NCBI GenBank assembly: GCA_023251435.1
Contig: JAHEYU010000010.1
Coordinates: 58,525 to 122,524, forward strand
Length of the DNA: 64,000 nt
Direction: 5' to 3'
DNA from: Bacteroidota bacterium
GTDB lineage: Bacteria > Bacteroidota > Bacteroidia > Bacteroidales > Prolixibacteraceae
Both the position numbers and the translations under genes were made by a program. Below are positions 9,255 through 16,879 of this stretch, in pieces; position 1 is the first letter of the stretch; each line of letters opens with the position of its first letter. The notes under the pieces were generated by a model. The model was not told the origin of the DNA, ran no database searches, and saw only the letters and a list, made by a program, of their open reading frames with translations.

Positions 9255-9836
9255 ATGAAATCAGACATCATACTTGCAGGAGTTGGCGGACAGGGAATTT
9301 TATCGATCGCCACCGCATTGGGCGAGGCGGCTTTGGCCGACGGACTGCTCATTAAACAAGCGGAAACGCACGGAATGAGCCAACGTGGCGGAGCCGTTTA
9401 TTCGCACATGCGCATTTCCGATCAACCTATTTCTTCGGATTTAATACCCGGCGGATCTGCTGATCTGATCCTATCGGTTGAACCGATGGAATCGCTGCGT
9501 TATCTGCCATATCTTTCAGAAACTGGCTATCTGGTAACCAACATCACTCCATTTGTCAACATCCCAAACTATCCAGACATCGAAAAAGTGATGGAGGAAA
9601 TTCATAAACTTCCACGTTACATTGCCATCGATGCTGATGCCATTGCCAAAGAAGTGGGCAGTTCGCGTGCTTCAAACATGGTAATGCTGGGCGCGGCATC
9701 TCCTTTTATCGACATCGAATTCTCCAAAATTGAGAATGGTATCCGCACTATTTTTGAGCGAAAAGGCGAAGCAGTTGTGAACATGAACCTTGAAGCATTG
9801 CGTCGCGGACGTGCATTTGCAGAAGAAAACCGTTAG
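9255..9836 (+). CDS. iorB: indolepyruvate:ferredoxin oxidoreductase, beta subunit
   Basis: 193 residues from the ATG at 9255. It shows the gamma-domain signature of 2-oxoacid:acceptor oxidoreductases (ILAGVGGQGILSIATALGEAA) and ETHGMSQRGGAVYSHMR, typical of IorB. It pairs with IorA to form the active enzyme. The 95-nt gap from iorA contains a low-complexity AACTTTTAAC / GAACTTATAAC stretch related to the repeats at 54.2-55.0 kb. It is followed after 1 nt by a small membrane-protein gene. Confidence 0.88.
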   Translation: MKSDIILAGVGGQGILSIATALGEAALADGLLIKQAETHGMSQRGGAVYSHMRISDQPISSDLIPGGSADLILSVEPMESLRYLPYLSETGYLVTNITPFVNIPNYPDIEKVMEEIHKLPRYIAIDADAIAKEVGSSRASNMVMLGAASPFIDIEFSKIENGIRTIFERKGEAVVNMNLEALRRGRAFAEENR

Positions 9837-9837
9837 A

Positions 9838-10308
9838 ATGCAGTTACTTCAAATATTAAAACCTGTTACGTCCCGCCGGAATCTACTGTTCATTGCAGCA
9901 CTTGTATGGACGTTTGCAGGAGTAATGTTGATTACAAAAGGAATTGTGATGATGGGCATCCAGACTGATTTTTTACTTGTCAGAACTATGGCAAGCCTGA
10001 TTGGCGGTGCAGTATTTTATACTATTTTGTTCTCTAAAATATCAAATAAGCACATTGCCAGAATCATTTTTCTGAAGAATGATCGCCCATGCATTTTCTC
10101 CTTCTTTAATTTCAGGAGCTACTTAATGATGTTATTAATGATTTCAATGGGCGTGTTTCTCCGGAAGTCCGGATTCGTTTCTCCTTTCTATCTTTCCATA
10201 TTGTATGTCACAATGGGCATTCCCTTATTCGCTTCGGCCTTTCGGTTTTATTATTCAGGAATTTATTATCGCCTTGTGTCGGTGAAAATGAATAAGAAGG
10301 GATTTTAG
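9838..10308 (+). CDS. small integral membrane protein, unknown function
   Basis: 156 residues from the ATG at 9838, one base after the iorB stop. Four hydrophobic segments are visible (about residues 18-40, 45-68, 94-112 and 118-140), separated by short basic loops such as LKNDRPCIFSFFNFRSY. I recognise no family. The tight spacing suggests co-transcription with iorAB, but nothing in the sequence links it to aromatic amino acid metabolism. Confidence 0.65.
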   Translation: MQLLQILKPVTSRRNLLFIAALVWTFAGVMLITKGIVMMGIQTDFLLVRTMASLIGGAVFYTILFSKISNKHIARIIFLKNDRPCIFSFFNFRSYLMMLLMISMGVFLRKSGFVSPFYLSILYVTMGIPLFASAFRFYYSGIYYRLVSVKMNKKGF

Positions 10309-10320
10309 GCAATCATTTTA

Positions 10321-10484
10321 GGTGCAGAGCACCGTTGATATTTGTAGTATGCGAATAATGCAATACACGCAAGAGGTGCGGAGCACCGAAATATAGGTAC
10401 ATATTATTTGTACTATTGCGGTGCGCTGCACCTTACCAGCTTTTATTTACTTTTTTACTACAAATATTTTGCGGCTCTGCCGCA
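10321..10484. repeat. composite hairpin-rich repeat element (~164 bp)
   Basis: This fills much of the 340-bp gap between the membrane-protein gene and the YbaK-like gene. It contains four short perfect hairpins with 3-nt loops: GGTGC-AGA-GCACC (10321-10333), GGTGC-GGA-GCACC (10375-10387), GGTGC-GCT-GCACC (10420-10432) and TGCGGC-TCT-GCCGCA (10470-10484). A 12-nt inverted repeat, ATATTTGTAGTA at 10338-10349 and its complement at 10456-10467, encloses the middle ones. No credible protein is encoded; an open frame over this stretch is a shadow of the repeat. It resembles REP/MITE-like elements of Bacteroidota; family membership is not verified. Confidence 0.75.
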
Positions 10485-10648
10485 TTCTGATAACTTTCTT
10501 AATTTATTCACACGTAATATTTGTGAATCCTTTTTGAAACATTCTCTGCAAATAGATGTAAAATTTCATTCAAGACTTCGGGTTACTTTTTTTAATTTCT
10601 TCAATGGTAAATCTTATTTTGCTGTTTTAACCTTAAAAAAAAACGATT

Positions 10649-11170
10649 ATGCCAGTAAAAAAACTAAAGGCCTTTCTTGATGAAACAAATGTCAGATATC
10701 TGACAATCAAACATTCAAGCGCCTATACATCCCAGGAGATTGCGGCATCGGCACATGTTTCAGGTAAAGAGTTTGCAAAAACAGTTATGATTAAAATTGA
10801 TGGTGAGATGGCAATGGCAGTGTTGCCAGCCTCATACCAAATTGATTTTGAAAGTCTAAAGGAAGTATTCGGAACAAAAAATGTTGCTCTGGCCAGTGAA
10901 ACTGAATTTAAAGATCGTTTCACTGATTGTGAATTAGGTGCTATGCCGCCTTTTGGTAATCTATACGGTATGGCTGTTTATGTGGCTGAATCGATTACAA
11001 AATACAAAGAAATCGCATTCAACGCCGGTACTCATACCGAAATAATAAGATTAAACTTCGCCGATTATCAACGACTTGTAAAGCCACGGGTTTTAAAGTT
11101 CTCGTGGAAAACAGTTTCATTTCCGGGCGATCCGATGGAAAGGTGGGATGAGGATTTTCGGGGAAATTGA
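10649..11170 (+). CDS. YbaK/EbsC-type aminoacyl-tRNA deacylase-like protein
   Basis: 173 residues. The fold markers of the YbaK/ProX editing domain are visible: YTSQEIAASAHVSGKEFAKTVMIKIDGEMAMAVLPAS, with the conserved Lys (FAKTV) expected in the active site, and later GAMPPFGNLYGMAVYV and FNAGTHTEIIRLNFADY. Such proteins hydrolyse mischarged aminoacyl-tRNA (Cys-tRNAPro, Ala-tRNAPro); which substrate applies here is open. It is a stand-alone protein not fused to a synthetase. It ends at a bidirectional terminator shared with the convergent ccsBA gene. Confidence 0.82.
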   Translation: MPVKKLKAFLDETNVRYLTIKHSSAYTSQEIAASAHVSGKEFAKTVMIKIDGEMAMAVLPASYQIDFESLKEVFGTKNVALASETEFKDRFTDCELGAMPPFGNLYGMAVYVAESITKYKEIAFNAGTHTEIIRLNFADYQRLVKPRVLKFSWKTVSFPGDPMERWDEDFRGN

Positions 11171-11182
11171 GGTTTGAAAAAC

Positions 11183-11214
11183 AAAAAACCGGCTCATCAC
11201 CGGTTTTTTTTTGT
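11183..11214. terminator. bidirectional terminator between ybaK-like gene and ccsBA
   Basis: Stem AAAAAACCGG / CCGGTTTTTT with a 7-nt loop, followed by further T. The flanking A and T runs let it serve both converging genes. Confidence 0.8.
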
Positions 11215-11233
11215 TTTTAATTCTGAAAATATT

Positions 11234-14200
11234 TTACGGTTCAGCGACTTCTTCAGTCTCTTCTATCCTACCCATTTTTTCTTCTGACCGATAAGCAGCA
11301 TATATGAGAACAAACGTAACTACAATAGAAACGTACAGTGCATTGGGGATTGGAGGCGGGTCGCCGGCTCCATAAGAGTGCATGCCCGACAAGTAGTAGT
11401 TCACTCCAAAGAAAGTCATCAAAACAGCGCCTAATCCAACCAGCGCAAGACTACTAAGAGCAAGCGTACTTTTTAATCCCGGAATTTTTCGTAGGTGCAA
11501 AATAATGGCATAAACCAGAACAGTTACCAAAGCCCAGGTTTCTTTCGGATCCCAGCCCCAATATCTGCCCCACGATTCGTTGGCCCAAACACCACCAATA
11601 AACGACCCGATAGTCATCATAAATATGCCAATAATCAATGCCATTTCGATAATGTAAGAAACTTCAAGAATAGTAAAACTGATTTTTTTGTCATTTCCCC
11701 TGTTTCTCAAAATCATCAGCACCAGATTCAATAGTCCGAGCAAGGCACCCATGGCAAAGAAACCGTAACTGGCAGTAATAATCGCTACATGAACAATAAG
11801 CCAGTATGATTTAAGTACCGGAACCAAATTGGTAATTTCAGGGTTCATCCAGCTCATTCCGGCAACAAAAAGAATGATAGCCGTAAGAATAGTGGTGACC
11901 GCTAAACTGATAGGAGAACGACGTGCAAAAATAAATCCTGAGAGTATGGTTGCCCACCCGATGTAAATCATGGTTTCGTAGCCATTACTCCAGGGAGCGT
12001 GCCCCGAAATATACCAGCGTACTCCCAAACCGGCCGTGTACAGAACAAAAGCTACAAAAACAAGCAGCGTTCCGGCGCTGATAAATTTCGCATATCGGGC
12101 ACCCGGCTTGAAAATGAGCATGAAATGAAATATCAGCAGCACAAAACCAAGTAAAGCGAATATTTTGGCAAGTTTTTCAAAAATATTGAGCTTGTTATAC
12201 AATATTTCGAGACTGATTTTTGAAGACGAAGGAATAACATCACCACCGAAATTTGTCTGAAATTTCTTGATATATCCCAGATATTCTTCGGCTTTCGACC
12301 AATTACCCGAAGATGCGGCATTATTGTATTCATCGAAATACAATTTCAGGATACTACCGGCAAAATCGGCCTCTTCCTTTTTCATTGTTGGCGGAAGTGT
12401 TGATTGAGTTGCCCAGCTTTTATGTTCATCATTTGAAACAGGGAAAATCTTCAGAAAATCACCATTAAATATCTGATAGCAAATATTTATGCGTTCATCT
12501 AAGTTGATCACTTCCTTGTCGTATTTATTTCGCGAAGTTTGCTTTTTATTGTATGCTTCCTGCACCAGATCATTTAGCCGATAATGCCCCGACCGATCGA
12601 AAAGTTGGCTAAAAGAAACAAATCCACCGGAGACACCCAGCATTTTCTTTAATTCAGGATTTTCCACTTTCACCATTGGAACGGTTTTCCATTTATCAGG
12701 ATTGGCGGTCATTTCAACAAATAACTCAACTGGAGAAAGACCTTCCCAATTGTCTTTCTTGGATATTTTGCGAATAAGATCAGATGCCAGCGTATTTACG
12801 GGCTCAATCCTTCCTTCATGATCAACCACCAACAACCGGCCAAACGACTTGACATGCTCTGTTTTTGTAATAGTTGCGCCATAAGATTCGCTGGCCTGCA
12901 AACTCAAAATTGAAATGAAAGCCATTACTAAAAAAGTTTTCCCGGCCTGACGCATGTTCTGAAGTTTTGAACTTAAACGAACCAGTTTCTGAAAGCGACT
13001 TGAAGGGCTAAAAACTGTAAAAACCATTCCAAGTGTCATCAGAAAATATCCGATGTACGAAAGCATTGTTCCCCAGTAATCGTGATTAACCGAAAGTACG
13101 GTTCCCTGTTCATCTCTGTCGAATGAAGATTGGAAAAAGCGGTATCCGTGGTATTTGAGAATGTTATTCATAAAAATACGGAACGGACGTTCAACAGAAT
13201 TTGCAGGATCTTTTAAAGTGATTTCGCTCGCATAAGACGACGGGCTGTTGGAGCCAGGATACCGTTCGAGCTGAAAATCGCGAAGAAAAATACTGAAAGG
13301 AAGTTCGCGGATTACAGAACCGTAAGTCATACTGATATTTACGCCATCGATGGTGCAGGTTGATGGTCCGTAAATGTTGCCATCGCGTCCGAAAACATTT
13401 AACCGTTTGGTCTCAGTTCCTGAAGTGATTTTTACTGTGAAAGCATCCACTCCTCCACCCTGCCCTGTTTCATCAGGAATTTGCACCAGGGTAACAATAC
13501 CTTTCGGCAAATAGTTTTTCAGGACAAATCCAAAATTTCCTACCATGTAAAACTGTTGTTTCATTACAGGATAGGGCACAAAAGGCAGTAATTTCTCTTT
13601 TGTCGTGCCCATCATTCCTGAAACATAAATCGTATCGGCAGAAACCATGCTTAACGAATTACCACTACCGGAGAAAATAACATTTGCAGAACCTTCGCCG
13701 GTTTCGAAACCAAAACTTGCCTGTTCAATAACTTTCTTATCCTTAGGCATCAGAAGAAGATCGGTTCGCTGATTTTTTTCATTGCTAATTATCAGAGAAA
13801 TTATCGGATGGCCGGCAGCGTCGGGCACCACTGTCTCAGATGCATTCGGAACGAAAAACTCTTTTTCGAACGTAATTGTTTTGCCACCAATTTCAATGGT
13901 TTCATTGTATCGGTTATTTGTATTTGGAGTGAACTTAACCTTTGTAAAGTTTTTCACCTCTTCCCCATTTACACTGGCATTCAAACTTATATAGGTAGCT
14001 TCAGATACAATCTGATTATTCGATTCACCTTCGCGAATGTGCATACTTCCTTCGAAACCCCAATAACGGGTAACACCGGCTCCAATAATAATCAGGATAA
14101 AGGCAAGATGAAACAACAGGATTGCCCATTTTTTGCGGTTAACGAGTTTGTATTTAAATACACTACCGGCCAGATTAACAACTCCAAGAAAAAGCAGCAC

Positions 14201-14353
14201 CTCGAACCACCATGACTGATAAATAAGTACCTGAGCTGTAGCTGTTCCATAATCGTTTTCGATAAATGTTGCATAAGCAATCGCTATGGCAAACATAATC
14301 AAAAGCAACACAGTGAAAAGCATTGAAAATAGAAAGGAAAATATATTTTTCAT
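11234..14353 (-). CDS. ccsBA: cytochrome c biogenesis protein CcsBA (ResB-CcsA fusion)
   Basis: 1039 residues. The N-terminal half is ResB/CcsB-like: membrane segments near residues 5-30, 45-70 and 80-105, a large periplasmic domain, then another near 440. The C-terminal half is CcsA-like with about eight membrane segments and the tryptophan-rich haem-handling motif WGRYWGWDPKETW near residue 920, then GVNYYLSGMHSYG. The fused form is known from epsilonproteobacteria and Bacteroidota and by itself carries out system II haem export and attachment to CXXCH motifs. It lies at the downstream end of the multihaem gene set on the same strand, after a terminator, which fits the heavy haem-attachment demand of its neighbours. 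Confidence 0.93.
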   Translation of the reverse strand: MKNIFSFLFSMLFTVLLLIMFAIAIAYATFIENDYGTATAQVLIYQSWWFEVLLFLGVVNLAGSVFKYKLVNRKKWAILLFHLAFILIIIGAGVTRYWGFEGSMHIREGESNNQIVSEATYISLNASVNGEEVKNFTKVKFTPNTNNRYNETIEIGGKTITFEKEFFVPNASETVVPDAAGHPIISLIISNEKNQRTDLLLMPKDKKVIEQASFGFETGEGSANVIFSGSGNSLSMVSADTIYVSGMMGTTKEKLLPFVPYPVMKQQFYMVGNFGFVLKNYLPKGIVTLVQIPDETGQGGGVDAFTVKITSGTETKRLNVFGRDGNIYGPSTCTIDGVNISMTYGSVIRELPFSIFLRDFQLERYPGSNSPSSYASEITLKDPANSVERPFRIFMNNILKYHGYRFFQSSFDRDEQGTVLSVNHDYWGTMLSYIGYFLMTLGMVFTVFSPSSRFQKLVRLSSKLQNMRQAGKTFLVMAFISILSLQASESYGATITKTEHVKSFGRLLVVDHEGRIEPVNTLASDLIRKISKKDNWEGLSPVELFVEMTANPDKWKTVPMVKVENPELKKMLGVSGGFVSFSQLFDRSGHYRLNDLVQEAYNKKQTSRNKYDKEVINLDERINICYQIFNGDFLKIFPVSNDEHKSWATQSTLPPTMKKEEADFAGSILKLYFDEYNNAASSGNWSKAEEYLGYIKKFQTNFGGDVIPSSSKISLEILYNKLNIFEKLAKIFALLGFVLLIFHFMLIFKPGARYAKFISAGTLLVFVAFVLYTAGLGVRWYISGHAPWSNGYETMIYIGWATILSGFIFARRSPISLAVTTILTAIILFVAGMSWMNPEITNLVPVLKSYWLIVHVAIITASYGFFAMGALLGLLNLVLMILRNRGNDKKISFTILEVSYIIEMALIIGIFMMTIGSFIGGVWANESWGRYWGWDPKETWALVTVLVYAIILHLRKIPGLKSTLALSSLALVGLGAVLMTFFGVNYYLSGMHSYGAGDPPPIPNALYVSIVVTFVLIYAAYRSEEKMGRIEETEEVAEP

Positions 14354-14524
14354 CGGTCTGTAATTTGTTTTAATGTAAAAGGATTAATTGTACGATAATC
14401 TTCAAAACTGGCTGACAATAATAAAATGATAACTAATTTGTATTGATAGAAATTTGAATATTAATCTTTAAAACGAACAGCAATAACCGGGAATGTGGCT
14501 ATGTAATTGAAGGTAGAAAAATGT

Positions 14525-14569
14525 AAAAAAAAACTCCTTTGCTTTAAAAATAAAACAAAGGAATTTTTT
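14525..14569 (-). terminator. terminator after the tetrahaem cytochrome gene
   Basis: Stem TCCTTTG (14535-14541) / CAAAGGA (14556-14562) with A/T runs on both sides. On the minus strand it ends in a run of T. It separates the tetrahaem gene from ccsBA. Confidence 0.65.
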
Positions 14570-14590
14570 GATTTTTAAAACAACCAAAAA

Positions 14591-15079
14591 TTACTTGGTT
14601 GTTGGATCGTCGTGTGAAATTTTTGCTACGGCCTCTTTATAATTGAATCCTTTGTAATGAGGACTTTCTTCATTGTGGCATTTTTTACAAACTTTTTCTT
14701 CAGGAAGAATCATCCCTTTCGAAAGAGACATCTTTTGATCTTTCATTACTGTTGCAACTTTGTATAGGCTACCTGGTCCATGACATGATTCGCAAGAAAC
14801 GCCCTCTGCAACGGTAATTGTAGCAATCAAACTCTGGTCAACACCCGCAGCCGTTGAATGGCATTTTAAACATTTTGGATTTTTTGCTTCGTCGCCTTTT
14901 AATGAAGCCATGGCTTTTGAATGCGGATCGGCAGACCACTTATTAAATTGTGCTCCTTTTTCGGCCTTGTTGTGGCACATTTTACATTTTGCAGCTCCGA
15001 TATACTTAGCCTGAGCATTGGCGAATGAAACTAAAAATAGAAACATCCCCATTAGAAAAAATAATCTTTTGAAATTCAT
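14591..15079 (-). CDS. periplasmic tetrahaem cytochrome c (c554-like)
   Basis: 162 residues with a signal peptide (MNFKRLFFLMGMFLFL...ANAQA). Four CXXCH motifs are at Cys32, Cys70, Cys96 and Cys131. FNKWSADPHSKAMASL between the first two, and CESCHGPGSLY, match the cytochrome c554/c-prime type arrangement. No membrane anchor follows, so it should be a soluble periplasmic electron carrier or shuttle. It is the last cytochrome of the minus-strand set, 163 nt downstream of the NapC/NirT-like gene. An active-site role (as in hydroxylamine-oxidising c554 partners) is not supported by context; electron shuttling is the more likely function. Confidence 0.87.
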   Translation of the reverse strand: MNFKRLFFLMGMFLFLVSFANAQAKYIGAAKCKMCHNKAEKGAQFNKWSADPHSKAMASLKGDEAKNPKCLKCHSTAAGVDQSLIATITVAEGVSCESCHGPGSLYKVATVMKDQKMSLSKGMILPEEKVCKKCHNEESPHYKGFNYKEAVAKISHDDPTTK

Positions 15080-15242
15080 AGTAATAGTTGTTTTAAAGAT
15101 TTATAGAATATTTTGCTTCATAACAGCGATTATCAGCCAATTATAAAATTCACAATCTTGTTACGTGAGCAAAAATGCATTAATATTTTTAAATAGACAA
15201 AGATAATGCCACACATTTCATAGCTTCGATACTCAAAGTTTG

Positions 15243-16745
15243 TTAATAAAGTTGAATATGACAAGATGCACAGGATTCTGTACGCCAGGCATCATCAATT
15301 TCGACCGGATGTTTAAATTCAAGCGGTTCGAATGAGTTCGAATATTGCATGCTGTCCGGACTGCCCTGCGCCTGGATAACGTGGCACAAATTACAATCCT
15401 TCGATATCAATTTCCCCTTTTCATTTGCATGCCGATCGTTGTGACACCTAAAGCATCCATCATATTCCATGTGTCCGATATTATTGGGATATTTTGTCCA
15501 GTCAGCTTTCATAAATGGGAAAATGTTATTGGCATAACCGTTTTGTATTTCAGCTATTGAATTATCAATATCCGATTTTCGACTAGTCATTAATTCAGGA
15601 TAACCGGATTTGTAGAATTCATAAACCTGATCCTTAATCGCCAGAAATGCACTATCTTTGGTCGAATATGTTTTATACAAAGCGGTCATCGAAATCTGCT
15701 TAATTCCGGGTAGTGTTTTTGATATTTTACCGGCTGCAATCGATTTGTCGATAAAATTTTGGGGAACATTGTAGTTATGTGATGGCCGGTTATGACAATC
15801 GAGACAATCCATTACCCTTGTTTCCAGAGAATCAAGTTTTTCCTGACTTAACAAGTTGTCGCTATCGGTAAAAATCTCACTTTCTCCGGTTTTTTTATTG
15901 GTGTATTTTACCCACGGAATCACCTGTCGGTTATCTGAAGTAGTTTTGTATTCTATAACTACATCAGGAGAAATATGCTGGTGAATTCCTTTTTCCAATC
16001 CTTCGGCAGTCATCTGCGAACTTGTTTTCATCTGAAGGTGAATAACATGCTCGGTATTTAAGTCGTCGGCAAGGTAGGATTGCAGGTTTTTAATCTTCCG
16101 GTCGTAGAATTTTTCAGGCCAGTGGCATTGTTCACATGTTTCCTGTGCCGGACGAAGATTGGCAATTGGTGTTGGTATGGGTCTTGGAAATTTATCAGCC
16201 ATAACCGAATACACCTGATATAATCCCGACATTTTACTTTTCACATACCAGCTTGCACCTGAACCCACATGACATTCAACGCAGGCGACACGTTCGTGCG
16301 AAGATCCGTGATAGGTGACAAATTCGGGTTCCATTACTTTATGGCATAACTTTCCGCAGAATTCTACTGATTCTGTATAATGAAAAGCTTCATAACTACC
16401 AATGGATGAAATTATAAGCAAGAAAACAGTGCCAAAAATAAAAATGATAGAGGCATTTCGGGTTGCCTCGTTGTTGAAATTAATAATTGGCCAGTTTTTT
16501 ACCTCACCTGCTGCATCAGCCCTTCTTGCACTATCTCTGTGAATTCTCATTCCAACCGGAATAAGTATTAATCCGGCAATCATGAAAGCAGGCAGAATGA
16601 TATAAATAAACAGACCTATATATGTTCCGCCAAAATCAAAAAATAAATTCAGAATAACTAACGAGAGTATGGTGGCCAAATTAAAAAGAGCCAGAACCGC
16701 GCCGGTAATTGATATCCAGTTTTTAATCGATGATGGTAGTTTCAT
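15243..16745 (-). CDS. NapC/NirT-like heptahaem inner-membrane cytochrome c
   Basis: 500 residues. Three hydrophobic segments are visible (about 12-34, 42-66 and 98-116). The NapC/NirT-like core follows, with haem motifs at Cys130 (CGKLCH, an unusual CX3CH), Cys155 and Cys204. Four more CXXCH motifs (CLDCH, CFRCH, CNLCH, CASCH) lie in a C-terminal extension, giving seven. NapC/NirT proteins take electrons from menaquinol and pass them to periplasmic partners. Length and haem number are closer to the heptahaem ImcH type known from metal-respiring Geobacter than to tetrahaem NrfH/CymA; this comparison is from memory and needs a search. It lies between the 19-haem cytochrome gene and the tetrahaem gene. 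Confidence 0.86.
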   Translation of the reverse strand: MKLPSSIKNWISITGAVLALFNLATILSLVILNLFFDFGGTYIGLFIYIILPAFMIAGLILIPVGMRIHRDSARRADAAGEVKNWPIINFNNEATRNASIIFIFGTVFLLIISSIGSYEAFHYTESVEFCGKLCHKVMEPEFVTYHGSSHERVACVECHVGSGASWYVKSKMSGLYQVYSVMADKFPRPIPTPIANLRPAQETCEQCHWPEKFYDRKIKNLQSYLADDLNTEHVIHLQMKTSSQMTAEGLEKGIHQHISPDVVIEYKTTSDNRQVIPWVKYTNKKTGESEIFTDSDNLLSQEKLDSLETRVMDCLDCHNRPSHNYNVPQNFIDKSIAAGKISKTLPGIKQISMTALYKTYSTKDSAFLAIKDQVYEFYKSGYPELMTSRKSDIDNSIAEIQNGYANNIFPFMKADWTKYPNNIGHMEYDGCFRCHNDRHANEKGKLISKDCNLCHVIQAQGSPDSMQYSNSFEPLEFKHPVEIDDAWRTESCASCHIQLY

Positions 16746-16879
16746 ATCAAATTTTTAAGGCTAATGAAGTTCGTAATTGATAGCGTAAGTTTGCGAAAAG
16801 AAAACAATTATCTATTACAAGTTGACAAGTATCAAGTCATCCCCATACGACCTATAATTCAAGATGTTATATCACATCA

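Noticed and set aside
10321..10484. Possible CRISPR array because of repeated short palindromes.
   Set aside because: The repeats are hairpins of 13-15 nt at irregular spacing with differing sequence, and no cas genes are near.
10408..10680. A 90-codon open frame between the membrane-protein gene and the YbaK-like gene.
   Set aside because: It reads through the hairpin repeat element and overlaps the start of the YbaK-like gene; its protein has no recognisable features.
15160..15175. TTGTTACGTGAGCAA upstream of the tetrahaem gene as a Crp/Fnr-type site.
   Set aside because: The two halves are not complementary enough, and no matching site was seen upstream of the other cytochrome genes.
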